Assembly: GCA_038321755.1 (NCBI GenBank)
Contig: JBBQFJ010000015.1
Location: forward strand, 1-34,346
From: JALHSW01 sp038321755
GTDB taxonomy: Bacteria; Actinomycetota; Acidimicrobiia; IMCC26256; PALSA-555
Direction: 5' to 3'
DNA: 34,346 nucleotides
Below are positions 16,715-24,944 of the stretch, in pieces (position 1 is the stretch's first letter; each line of letters starts with the position of its first letter). The notes under the pieces were generated by a model that saw only the letters and a program-made list of their open reading frames with translations, was not told where the DNA came from and searched no databases. The position numbers and the translations under genes are program-made.

Positions 16715-17167
16715 CTAGACGCCAGAGGGAGGGACGCCAGAGGGAGGGACGCCAGACATCCGCTCGTCGAGCGAGAGGCGACCGGCACCGGACCACACCA
16801 GGAACAGCATGGCGACGAGCACGACCGGCGCGTACACCAGGTGGAAGGAACCGCCCTCGACGCGCCCCGCTGTCGCGAGCGCACCGACCATGTTCAGCGC
16901 GAGGACGAACGCCGCGGGCCGGACGAGCAGCCCCACCACGAGCAGCGCACCGCCCACGATCTCGATGATGCCCACGGTCGGTACCGCGACCTCGGGCCAC
17001 GGCACCTCGTAGCTCCGGAAGTCGGCGAGCTCCTTCGCGTGATCAGTGAACTTGCCGATGCCGGTGCTCACGAGGAAGAGGCCCATGAGCACCCGGAGCA
17101 CGGTCGGGACCCACCCGGCGCCGCCCCGGAGCCGGCTCACCTGGAGTCTTCCGAGGAACGCTGCCAT
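16715..17167 (-). CDS. DoxX-family small membrane protein
   Basis: 150-aa integral membrane protein with four predicted helices. It starts VLRVLMGLFLVSTGIGKF, matching the DoxX family N-terminus (first helix ending in GxxKF), and continues with VPTVGIIEIVGGALLVVGLL and ALNMVGALAT. DoxX-like proteins are linked to redox, quinone or thiosulfate processes, but the function here is not assignable. ATG 17167 is the first start that removes the non-conserved lead. The C-terminus SGVPPSGVPPSGV is encoded by a 15-bp tandem repeat. It lies 67 nt after the DUF2207 tail and 65 nt before the racemase gene, all on the minus strand. Confidence 0.82.
   Translation of the reverse strand: MAAFLGRLQVSRLRGGAGWVPTVLRVLMGLFLVSTGIGKFTDHAKELADFRSYEVPWPEVAVPTVGIIEIVGGALLVVGLLVRPAAFVLALNMVGALATAGRVEGGSFHLVYAPVVLVAMLFLVWSGAGRLSLDERMSGVPPSGVPPSGV
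16718..16756 (-). repeat. 15-bp tandem repeat at the doxX 3' end
   Basis: About 2.6 copies of GACGCCAGAGGGAGG (plus strand): 16718-16732, 16733-16747 and 9 bases of a third. They code for repeated SGVPP just before the TAG stop (16715-16717). Copies are identical, so the expansion is recent or maintained. Confidence 0.85.
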
Positions 17168-17234
17168 GGCAGTACCTACGGTGTGAAGGACGGGTGCGGA
17201 TGAGTGACCACCCCGAAGACCGGATCGGCGTGGC

Positions 17235-17528
17235 TCACCAGGAGCCGCCGCCGCCTCCGCCACCGCCACCTCCGGAGAACCCACCACCGGAGGAGAAGCC
17301 GCTCGACCCCGAGGTCGACGGTGGCGTCGAGGTCAGCGTGCCCGACGTCGTGACAGTGAAGCCGTTGATCGCGCTCGAGAACGCGAGATACTCGAATGGC
17401 GTGCTCGACCGGTACCACGAGCTCGTGTCGGGCGGTGCGCCATCGAGACCTGCGAACGTCCGGGCCCACTTGTCGGTCGCGCCGAACACCACCGCGTACG
17501 GCAGATACTCGGAGAAGAGGTTCTTCTT
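17235..17528 (-). pseudogene. Severed C-terminal part of the DUF2207 protein
   Basis: In the same frame as the upstream DUF2207 gene, the 97 codons after its TAG read KKNLFSEYLPYAVVFGATDK, WARTFAGLDG and so on to a glycine-rich SGGGGGGGGGGSW end. This is the normal C-terminus of DUF2207 proteins, and no bases are missing. An internal ATG (17492) could start an 85-aa fragment, but a separate gene is unlikely. Confidence 0.8.
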
Positions 17529-19082
17529 CTAGGCGAACTGGGCGCGGTCCTTCTCGGACTCCTCGATGAACCTGCGGAACCCGTTTGCTCTGCGCAAGAT
17601 CCCCGACCCCTTCGCGGTGCGCGCCGGTGCCCAGCGCGCACTGACCATCACCACGATGCCGAAGATGACGAGCGGGACGCCGAGGAGCGCGAGGTGCGTC
17701 CAGACAGCGAGCCCGATCGTCACGCCCAGACCGACCAGAAAGAGGAGGACGCCGAGACAGCCAGCGCTCGTGCGGGCGCTGTCGGGCCGACGCGTGAACC
17801 AACCCTGCGCCATCGCGTCGTCCATCAGCGCCTTCTGGACCGAGGACATGCGCGTCGCGAAGTGCTGCTTCAGATCGGACAGCTGCACTTCGTTGCCGTT
17901 CTGGAACAGCCCGTCGAGCAGCTCCTGCTCGTACGGCTTCAGCTCGCCGGCGGCCTTGGCGGTGGGCGGCTCGAGCTTCGTGAGCTTCCAGTCGTTCCGG
18001 AGCCAGCGTGCATCGGTGTCGACCTCGTCGATCACGAGGTACTTGCGCACCGCCAGGTCGATGATCGTCGCGGTGACGTCGAGCGGGTTCGCGACGAAGT
18101 CGACGAGCGTGCCGACCTGGCCTGGGCGCAGGTCGTCCGGTGGCACGAACTCGACCGGCGTCTCCGTGTGACCGGCGCGCAGTGGCGTGACCTCTTCTGC
18201 GCCCCCGACGCTCCCGAAGGTCTGGTCGACCGCGCCACCCTTGTAGCGACGGTCGCGTGCCTTGCGACTGAAGACCAGCACGTACCCGACGATGCCGACG
18301 AGCAGCAGCCCGCCGGCGATGCCCCCGGTGAGTGGTGTCACCGCGAACGCGCGCCCGGGCGTCCATCGCTCTTCGAGGACCGGCTTCGGCGGGGGCGACA
18401 CCGTTCCCTTTGGGATGGCCACCACGACAGTGAGCCCGTTGTACGGGAAGAGATTGGACTGGGAGAAGCTTGCGGTCGTCCCACTCGTGGACGCGCCCGT
18501 GCACGGCAGTGACGAACCGAAGCTCCCCTGGAAGCACGCCACCTGGGTGATGTCTGCCGGCGCCTCGACAGTCACGACCGCCTGGTTGATGGTTGTCGCC
18601 CACTCGGTGCCGATCGCGTTCCAGTAGAGCTCGTCGTGGTCGCGGAAGCTGTTGAGCGCGCCCCGCACGTCGTACGCGATCTCATACGTGTGCACACCGG
18701 TGATGGTCGTGTCGGGATCGCCGATCTTGATGCGCTCGTACCCGACACCGTTGCTGGTGACGTCCTCGGTCGTGTAGTCGGCCGGCGTTCCTTCCGAGGC
18801 GCGCACCGACACGTTGTCGATCGGGTACACCCGATCCGTGTCGGACTTCTTCGGGTAGTCGAATCGCACCGGGATGTCGCGATAGATGCCGTGGCGCGGT
18901 GTGCTCCCGAAGTCGTAGCGAATCGTCTCCTCGATGTGGAGGCGACCATCCTGCTCGATGACGATCGACACCTCGTACCGATCGATCTGCTCGCTCGCGC
19001 CCTGCGCACCCGCGGCTGCTCCGAGGAGCAGGACCGGGGTGATCGCGATCACGAGCGCTGCGAGGACTCGACGCACGGTCAC
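17529..19082 (-). CDS. DUF2207 membrane protein, truncated by an in-frame TAG
   Basis: 517-aa part of a protein with a signal peptide (about 1-27), an extracytoplasmic DUF2207 domain (IDRYEVSIVIEQDGRLHIEE, IYRDIPVRF), a membrane helix (about 256-276), a cytoplasmic domain (VGTLVDFVANPLDVTATIID) and two further helices near 463-490. The family is widespread in actinobacteria and of unknown function. The frame ends ESEKDRAQFA-TAG, and the typical family C-terminus continues in frame directly after it. The TAG sits where glutamate (GAG) is expected; read through, the product would be 615 aa. GTG 19082 has TAGCGT 8 nt upstream and no Shine-Dalgarno sequence. It is transcribed back to back with the response regulator gene. 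Confidence 0.82.
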   Translation of the reverse strand: MTVRRVLAALVIAITPVLLLGAAAGAQGASEQIDRYEVSIVIEQDGRLHIEETIRYDFGSTPRHGIYRDIPVRFDYPKKSDTDRVYPIDNVSVRASEGTPADYTTEDVTSNGVGYERIKIGDPDTTITGVHTYEIAYDVRGALNSFRDHDELYWNAIGTEWATTINQAVVTVEAPADITQVACFQGSFGSSLPCTGASTSGTTASFSQSNLFPYNGLTVVVAIPKGTVSPPPKPVLEERWTPGRAFAVTPLTGGIAGGLLLVGIVGYVLVFSRKARDRRYKGGAVDQTFGSVGGAEEVTPLRAGHTETPVEFVPPDDLRPGQVGTLVDFVANPLDVTATIIDLAVRKYLVIDEVDTDARWLRNDWKLTKLEPPTAKAAGELKPYEQELLDGLFQNGNEVQLSDLKQHFATRMSSVQKALMDDAMAQGWFTRRPDSARTSAGCLGVLLFLVGLGVTIGLAVWTHLALLGVPLVIFGIVVMVSARWAPARTAKGSGILRRANGFRRFIEESEKDRAQFA

Positions 19083-19090
19083 GGCGGAGC

Positions 19091-19103
19091 ACGCTACTAG
19101 CCT
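19091..19103. promoter_or_regulatory. Back-to-back -10 boxes in a 29-bp divergent gap
   Basis: On the minus strand TAGCGT (19091-19096) ends 8 nt before GTG 19082. On the plus strand TAGCCT (19098-19103) ends 8 nt before GTG 19112. The two boxes are separated by a single base in a symmetric layout. Both genes would be leaderless, and polymerase could hardly occupy both promoters at once. Confidence 0.5.
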
Positions 19104-19111
19104 TCGCCCTC

Positions 19112-19780
19112 GTGCCCATCCGCATCGTGATCGCCGAGGACAACTACCTCGTGCGTGAAGGAGTCGTGCGGCTCCTCGACGGCGAACCGGAGGTCGACGT
19201 CGTCGCTGCGTGCGGGGACCTCGAGGCGCTCCTCGCCGCGGTCGACGAGCACGTGCCCGACGTCGTCCTCACCGACATCCGGATGCCGCCGACCGGCACC
19301 GACGAGGGTGTCCGGGCCGCGAACGAGCTGCGGGAGCGCCACCCCGGGGTCGGCGTGGTCGTGCTGAGCCAGTACGTCGAGCCGGCGTACGCGCTGGCGC
19401 TCCTCGACCGTGGGTCCGATCGCCGCGCGTACCTCCTGAAGGAGCGCGTCTCCGACGTCGATCAGCTCCTGCGAGCGATTCGTGAGGTCGCCGCCGGCGG
19501 GTCAGTGATCGACCCCCGAGTCGTCGAGACGCTGGTCGAGGCCCGCGGCCGTCGGCGCGACTCCCCGATCGATCGCCTCACCCCACGCGAGCGCGAGGTC
19601 CTCGGGGAGATGGCCCAGGGCGCGAACAACGCCGGCGTCGCCGCGGCCCTGGGGCTGTCGGAGCGAGCCGTCGAGAAGCACATCAACTCCGTCTTCTCGA
19701 AGCTCGGCCTCTCGGAAGAGCCCGACGTGCACCGCCGCGTCAAGGCGGTGCTCGTCTTCCTGTCCGACGCCGGGTCCTGA
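19112..19780 (+). CDS. NarL/FixJ-type response regulator (receiver plus LuxR HTH)
   Basis: 222-aa cytoplasmic transcription factor of a two-component system. Receiver domain about 1-125: acidic E9-D10, phosphoacceptor D55 (VVLTDIRMPP), S/T switch in VVLSQY, lysine in YLLKERV. C-terminal HTH about 155-215: LTPREREVLGEMAQG and LSERAVEKHINSVFSKLGL, the LuxR recognition helix. GTG 19112 with TAGCCT 8 nt upstream suggests a leaderless transcript. Its receiver is closely similar to that of the cyclase protein encoded at 30790-32115, including VREGV, TDIRMPP, RHPG, GVVVLSQY and EVA-GGSV, so the two are paralogues. The likely partner is the histidine kinase encoded at 20285-22477. Confidence 0.93.
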   Translation: MPIRIVIAEDNYLVREGVVRLLDGEPEVDVVAACGDLEALLAAVDEHVPDVVLTDIRMPPTGTDEGVRAANELRERHPGVGVVVLSQYVEPAYALALLDRGSDRRAYLLKERVSDVDQLLRAIREVAAGGSVIDPRVVETLVEARGRRRDSPIDRLTPREREVLGEMAQGANNAGVAAALGLSERAVEKHINSVFSKLGLSEEPDVHRRVKAVLVFLSDAGS

Positions 19781-19869
19781 GCGGCAGGACGGGGGGTGTG
19801 GTGGCATCCCCACGGGGGCGCATGGCCGCACCCTGGGCCGAGGCTTGACCGGGTGGGAGACTGGCGCCG

Positions 19870-20244
19870 ATGACCGGTGCACCCCCCGTCGCCGTGCTGA
19901 TCGTCGACGATCAGGCCCCCTTCCGGCGAGCCGCGCGCGCCGTGATCATGGCCACGCCCGGCTTCGAGGTCGTGGGTGAGGCCGAGACGGGCGAGGACGC
20001 CGTGCGGATGGCCAAGGAGCTCGAGCCGGGCCTGGTCCTGATGGACATCAACCTCCCCGGCATCAATGGCATCGAGGCGACGCGCCAGATCACCACTGAG
20101 CGCGCCGAGACGGTCGTCATGCTCCTGTCGACATATCGCGAGGAAGAGCTCCCGCCCGGTGCGGAGCACTGCGGTGCCGCGCGGTACGTCAACAAGGAAG
20201 CGTTCGCGCCCGACATCGTCGAAGAGGTCTGGGCGAAGCACTAG
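19870..20244 (+). CDS. Receiver-only response regulator (CheY-like)
   Basis: 124-aa single-domain receiver: D13-D14 acidic pair, phosphoacceptor D59 (VLMDINLPG), LLSTY switch residue and K in RYVNKE. There is no output domain, so it must act by protein contact or as a phosphate sink or relay. ATG 19870 has GGGAG about 10 nt upstream. It lies 89 nt after the NarL-type regulator on the same strand, and its end faces the histidine kinase gene. This supports membership of the same circuit. Confidence 0.9.
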   Translation: MTGAPPVAVLIVDDQAPFRRAARAVIMATPGFEVVGEAETGEDAVRMAKELEPGLVLMDINLPGINGIEATRQITTERAETVVMLLSTYREEELPPGAEHCGAARYVNKEAFAPDIVEEVWAKH

Positions 20245-20246
20245 GA

Positions 20247-20291
20247 AACAGACGTCACTCCGAAAGACGTCACTCCGAAAGACGTCACTCC
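20247..20291 (-). repeat. 15-bp tandem repeat spanning the histidine kinase stop codon
   Basis: Three copies of GAAAGACGTCACTCC (plus strand): 20247-20261 (slightly diverged at its start), 20262-20276 and 20277-20291. Read on the minus strand each copy ends with GAG-TGA in the kinase frame. The true stop is therefore followed by two more in-frame TGA codons 15 nt apart. The array fills the 40-bp gap to the receiver gene. Confidence 0.88.
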
Positions 20292-22477
20292 GAGACGCGC
20301 TGCTTGGCGAGCGGGATCCGGGCCGAGATGCGCGTCCCCTTCCCCGGAGACGAGTCGACCGAGAACGTCCCTCCGATCGCACCCACGCGGTCCGCCATGT
20401 TCACGAAGCCGTGGCCGAGCCCCGCACCCAATGCCGGGTCGAACCCCGCACCGTTGTCCGCGACGTCGACGAGCAACGTGTCCTCGTCCTCGTGCAGCGT
20501 GATCATCGCCTCGGCTCCTTCGCCCGCGTGCTTGCCCGCGTTATGCAGCGCTTCGAGGCAACAGAAGTAGACCGCGGCCTCGAGCAGCTGCGCGTACCGT
20601 CCGACACCCTCGGCGTCGACCGAAGTCGGGAGCGCTGCGCGCGTGGCCGCAGCCGAGAGCGCGTCAGGCAGCCCGCGCTCGGCGAGCAGCGGCGGGTAGA
20701 TGCCGTGCGCGAGGCTCCGCAGCTCCTGGACCGCCTCTTGGAGATCGACCCCGAGCTGATCGAGCATCGACTTCGCCTGTTCGGGGTCGCGGTCGGCGAG
20801 CTGCCGGGCGAGCCGCACGCTGACCGCGAGTGCGACCAGGTGCTGTTGGGCACCGTCATGCAGGTCGCGCTCGATCCGGCGGCGTTGCGCGTCGCCGGCC
20901 TCCACGATGCGGACGCGTGATGCCCGCAGCTCGTCGGCCTGGCGACGCACCTCGTCGAGCGACTCTTGCAACGCCGAGTCGAGTCGGACGTTGTGCAGCG
21001 CGAGACCGACCTGGCGCGCGAGCTCCGTCAACGCGCGGTCGTCTTCCTCCTCGAACCTCCCTGCACCATCGGGACGACGCACCACGATGAGTCCGAGCAG
21101 CTCCCCGGAGTTGGTGACCGGCGCGACGCGCATCACGGGGTCCGGACCGGAGTCCCTGAGCAGCGTCGGAAGCCACACGCCGACCCATGCCGGACCGGAC
21201 ACGCCGGCGCGGGCGACGACGGGCTCCTCTTCGGCGCCGAGCACCAGCTCCGCCGAACCGCGGTCGGGCACCGAGACCGCGCGCTTGAGGCGACCGGCCG
21301 CGCCACGCGTCCACACCTCGGCGATGTCGAGTGCCATCGTCTTCTTCAGCGACTCCGCGAGCTGCAGCAGGAGCTCGTCGAGCGGGATGGCGCGCGTGAG
21401 CCGGCTGCCGAACGTGCGCAGCACCTCATCGGGCGCGTGGCGTTCCCCGTACACGCGCCGGGTCGCGAACTCCGTGAGCCACTCGCGGGCGGGAACCCAC
21501 AGCAGCGCGGCGACCGCGGCCGCCACGATCGAGAGTCCGAGGATGGAGCGCTCGTCGGTGGTCGGCGTGCGCCCGAGGCCGAGGACGATCAGGAGGTAGG
21601 ACACTCCCACCAGACCGATCAGGCCCGCGAACACGATGGTGTGGACGAGCAACCGGTCGATCCTGACCGCGACACGGTCCGACACGGCGATCGCGATCGA
21701 GACCGGAACCAGGCCGGTCGCGCCGACCGCGATCGCGAGCAAGGGTTGGGGCCAGTCGACGAGCGCATTGAGGAACGCCGCCGCGATCCCCACTGCGACT
21801 GCGACCGTGAGCCCCCATGCGGGCCACTGGAACCGCGGTCGATCCACGAGCGACGCGTGCTGGCCCCGTCCGATGAACCCCGCGATGCCGACGAACGTGA
21901 ACACGCCGATGAGCACGAGCACGGGGACGAGGGTGAGATCAGGTCGTTCCGAGAACAGGTACGCACCGACGGCCAGCGAGACGACGTAGGCCAGGCCGGT
22001 GAGGATCCGGCGCCCCTGGGTCCGCAACCGACCGTCGGGGATGCCAAGGACGGCGTGCAACGCGATCGCGGGAAGCAGCGCAAGCCCGAGGGAACGCGCC
22101 GCGAACGCCGCGTCGCGCTCGCCACTCGACGACAGGCCGTGACCGACGAGCGTCGCACCGAGCACCGCGAGCGTACCGGCGCCGGCGCCGGCGACCATGA
22201 GCCACGCGAACGGCTCGTCCGGGCGACGGATCGCCACGAACGCAGCACACGCACACCACAGGACGATCAGCACGACACAGACGACACGACCGGGTCCGAT
22301 CCGGATGGACGTGTCGAGGGTTGCGCTGAAGATCGCGGCGGCCGCGACCAGCACGGCCGCCGCGACGACGAGGAGCGCCGAGCGCGACCTCCTCCGCGTC
22401 TTTGCGGCCGGGTCACGAACGTGATCGCGGATGCCGGCGATCTCGAGTGGTTCGATTGGTGTGAGGTTGGTGGCCAC
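20285..22477 (-). CDS. Membrane sensor histidine kinase with GAF-like domain (HisKA_3 / NarX-LiaS type)
   Basis: 730-aa kinase. The N-terminal half (about residues 30-340) holds around ten hydrophobic helices with little external domain, suggesting intramembrane sensing. A GAF-like region follows (about 365-500), then a dimerisation helix with phosphoacceptor H540 (RRRIERDLHDGAQQHLVAL). The HATPase domain shows EALHNAGKHA (N box), DNGAGFDP (G1) and GLGHGFVNMADRV plus GKGTRISARI (later boxes). HisKA_3 kinases normally pair with NarL-type regulators, as encoded at 19112. GTG 22477 has GGAG 5 nt before it. The gene lies 34 nt after permease 1, at the end of the cyclase-ABC operon; ABC-kinase pairing resembles Bce/Lia modules but is not the same family. 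Confidence 0.93.
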   Translation of the reverse strand: MATNLTPIEPLEIAGIRDHVRDPAAKTRRRSRSALLVVAAAVLVAAAAIFSATLDTSIRIGPGRVVCVVLIVLWCACAAFVAIRRPDEPFAWLMVAGAGAGTLAVLGATLVGHGLSSSGERDAAFAARSLGLALLPAIALHAVLGIPDGRLRTQGRRILTGLAYVVSLAVGAYLFSERPDLTLVPVLVLIGVFTFVGIAGFIGRGQHASLVDRPRFQWPAWGLTVAVAVGIAAAFLNALVDWPQPLLAIAVGATGLVPVSIAIAVSDRVAVRIDRLLVHTIVFAGLIGLVGVSYLLIVLGLGRTPTTDERSILGLSIVAAAVAALLWVPAREWLTEFATRRVYGERHAPDEVLRTFGSRLTRAIPLDELLLQLAESLKKTMALDIAEVWTRGAAGRLKRAVSVPDRGSAELVLGAEEEPVVARAGVSGPAWVGVWLPTLLRDSGPDPVMRVAPVTNSGELLGLIVVRRPDGAGRFEEEDDRALTELARQVGLALHNVRLDSALQESLDEVRRQADELRASRVRIVEAGDAQRRRIERDLHDGAQQHLVALAVSVRLARQLADRDPEQAKSMLDQLGVDLQEAVQELRSLAHGIYPPLLAERGLPDALSAAATRAALPTSVDAEGVGRYAQLLEAAVYFCCLEALHNAGKHAGEGAEAMITLHEDEDTLLVDVADNGAGFDPALGAGLGHGFVNMADRVGAIGGTFSVDSSPGKGTRISARIPLAKQRVSE

Positions 22478-22511
22478 GATGGCTCCGATTCTCTCTCTTC
22501 AGAACGCCGGA

Positions 22512-24944
22512 TTATTCGGAACGTAGGACGGTTGCGGGGCGAGTGCGCGCGGCGGCCCACGCAGGGACGGCGGCGATGAAGTTGGCGGCAAGCACCGCGG
22601 TGATCGCTACGACCGCGAGGGCCACGATCGGCACGTCGGGTGTCGCAACGACACCGATCCCCCGGGCCACCGAGCTCCAGATCGCGCGCCCGATCGCGAC
22701 ACCGAGGGGGATCCCGACGAGCGCGCCCACGATCCCGATCGTCGTCGCCTGCCAGGCGACGGTCGCGGACACCTGGCGGCGGGAGAACCCGAGCGTCTTC
22801 ACGATCGCGAGGTCCCGTCGGCGTCGGCGGATCGACGTCACGAGCACGAAGCCGACCGACACCAGGCCGAGCAGGCCGAGAAACGCGGCCAGCACGACCG
22901 GGAGCGCGTCGATCTGCACGAGTCGTTGGATCTCGACCGGCGTCAGTGCCCGCTGGACACCGGGGCCACCGTCGAAGCCCGCGATCCCTCGCAGACGCTC
23001 GACGCGGGCGAGCACGGCATCGGGGTCATCTCGCGGGTCGACGCGCACGAGCCACTCCACGCTGGAATCGATGTCGGTCGGGTCATCGAGGGCGTCGAGC
23101 CCGGCTCCGGTGAAGAAGGCGCCGTCGTCGACCGGCAGGGGGTCGGAGAACTCATCGTCGAAGCGCGGGGCCGCGACGACACCGACGATCCGGTAGTCGA
23201 CCGGGCCGCCCGGTCCGACACCCGAGACCCGGTCTCCGAGCCGTCGGTCGATTGCCGAGAGCGCATGGGCGCCCAGCGCCACCTCACCCGCGGTCCGCGG
23301 TGCCCGCCCCTCGACCACCGTCGGCTCGATCGACCCGAGGATCGAGGTGAGGCCGAACGCCGTGACCGGTCGGCCGCCGAGCACCGTGCTGATCGAGCAG
23401 ATGCTCGCGACGGCCGCGACCCCGCGCACCCGGGCCAGTCGGCTCTGCTCCACGGTGCACGGATGGTCGGCAACCGACGGGCGAATCTTGGTATCGAGGA
23501 CGCGCGCATCCCAGTTGAACCCGTACAGCGCGGGGGTGCGTTCCATCCGCTGCAGGCTGGCCGCGAACACCGTTGCACCGGTGATTCCCAACACTGCGGC
23601 CACCGTCCCGACCAGAGCGGCGCGCACGGGAACCCGGCGGCTGCCGTGCCCCGGCTCGAGCGCCATGCGCACACCCAACGACGCCGCCGGATGCACACCG
23701 AGCCCCGCCGCCGCCCGGGCCGCGAGGGTCGTATGGCTCGGGACCCGCGCGCTCGTCGTCACCCGGGCCGTCCGCCACGCGAGCAGGGCAACGATTCCGA
23801 GCAGAACCAGCACCATGGCGACCACTCCGAGCCCGAGCACGGGTCCGTCGAGATGAATCCCGGGGTCGGGCTCGGCATCGGCGGCGAGGCCCATCGGGAA
23901 CAACGGCGACGCGAGCCAGGCGCCGAGCACCGCGACGAGCGCACCCAGCGCCACCGAAGGGAGTGCGGTCAGGCCGACGGCGACCGCGCGTTGGGTCCGA
24001 GTGAGCCCGAGCGACCGCAAGGCGTCCTGGTCGCGAGAGCTGTCGTCCACGCGCCGCGCCAGCACCAGACCGATCGCGGTCACGCCCGCGATGGTGGCGA
24101 CCAGGGCGAAGAGGGCTGCTCCGAGGGCGAGCAGGTCGATCGACTGCGTCACGCCGGCTGTGCTCTCCCCGAGGGGCTGCACGGCGAACGAGTCCGAACT
24201 GCCGAAGTACGCGCGTGCCCGCCGGATGAAGCGGGCGACGTCACCGGTCCCGTTGCGCAGGCGCACCCCCGCGACATCACCCGCGTAGCTCCCGATCCGG
24301 GGACCGTATCGATCGAGGAAGGCAGGGGTGAGCACGACGATCCCGCCCCGTGCGCCGGACAGGCTCAGGTCGCTCGGGAGGAGGCTGATCCCGACGACCC
24401 GCATCCGCACCGTGGGCCCACCCGGCTCCGGGAACGAGTCGAACGCACCGGTCTTGAGCGCATCGACCTGCGCAGGGGTGTAGGAACGAAGGGTGTAGGA
24501 GTCACCGACGCGGAGCCCGTGCTGCGTCGCGAAGGGCTCGGCAACGACCAGCTCTTTTGCTGATCGCGGATTCGCGGCTCGACCGGCGATGATTCGTGGC
24601 CGTTCCACGAGGGTCCCGAAACGCCGGTCGAACGGCGCGCCCACGTTCGGGAAGTCACCGTTGGGCAGTTGGATCTGGAGCGTCTGTGCGGGAGCGAGCG
24701 CGGTGATGTACGGGACGTTCGCGAACTTGCGCAGCTGCTCCGAGGTCACCTCCCCGGTGAAGAGGTACACGTCCGAGACGCGACTCGCGCGCAGGAAGCG
24801 GTCGTACGAGCTGGCGGTCCGACGGGCGCCCGCCGCACCGGTGAGCACCACCGCCCCGGCGACGCCGACGAGCAATCCCAGCACGACGGTCGCGACCCAC
24901 CGCCGTCGGAGATCAGACCTCGCCCACATCCACACCGCGCCCAT
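22512..24944 (-). CDS. ABC transporter permease 1, MacB/FtsX-like
   Basis: 810-aa FtsX-domain permease. An N-terminal helix (about 16-36, ending GARRTASSYDRF) is followed by a large extracytoplasmic domain, a block of three helices (near 260-400) and a second extracytoplasmic domain. The C-terminal FtsX block holds KTLGFSRRQVSATVAWQATT. The shared signature AEPDPGIHLDGPVLGLG is present, as is YGFNWDAR. Such proteins use ATP hydrolysis for mechanical work or export across the envelope rather than classic import. ATG 24944 follows GAGGAG and overlaps the stop of permease 2 (TGATG). The frame runs open to 25460, but that part is antisense-like readout inside permease 2. Confidence 0.88.
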   Translation of the reverse strand: MGAVWMWARSDLRRRWVATVVLGLLVGVAGAVVLTGAAGARRTASSYDRFLRASRVSDVYLFTGEVTSEQLRKFANVPYITALAPAQTLQIQLPNGDFPNVGAPFDRRFGTLVERPRIIAGRAANPRSAKELVVAEPFATQHGLRVGDSYTLRSYTPAQVDALKTGAFDSFPEPGGPTVRMRVVGISLLPSDLSLSGARGGIVVLTPAFLDRYGPRIGSYAGDVAGVRLRNGTGDVARFIRRARAYFGSSDSFAVQPLGESTAGVTQSIDLLALGAALFALVATIAGVTAIGLVLARRVDDSSRDQDALRSLGLTRTQRAVAVGLTALPSVALGALVAVLGAWLASPLFPMGLAADAEPDPGIHLDGPVLGLGVVAMVLVLLGIVALLAWRTARVTTSARVPSHTTLAARAAAGLGVHPAASLGVRMALEPGHGSRRVPVRAALVGTVAAVLGITGATVFAASLQRMERTPALYGFNWDARVLDTKIRPSVADHPCTVEQSRLARVRGVAAVASICSISTVLGGRPVTAFGLTSILGSIEPTVVEGRAPRTAGEVALGAHALSAIDRRLGDRVSGVGPGGPVDYRIVGVVAAPRFDDEFSDPLPVDDGAFFTGAGLDALDDPTDIDSSVEWLVRVDPRDDPDAVLARVERLRGIAGFDGGPGVQRALTPVEIQRLVQIDALPVVLAAFLGLLGLVSVGFVLVTSIRRRRRDLAIVKTLGFSRRQVSATVAWQATTIGIVGALVGIPLGVAIGRAIWSSVARGIGVVATPDVPIVALAVVAITAVLAANFIAAVPAWAAARTRPATVLRSE

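Noticed and set aside
20966..22579. 537-codon plus-strand open frame opposite the histidine kinase
   Set aside because: Low-complexity R/D/E-rich product; the minus strand carries a complete kinase with all motifs.
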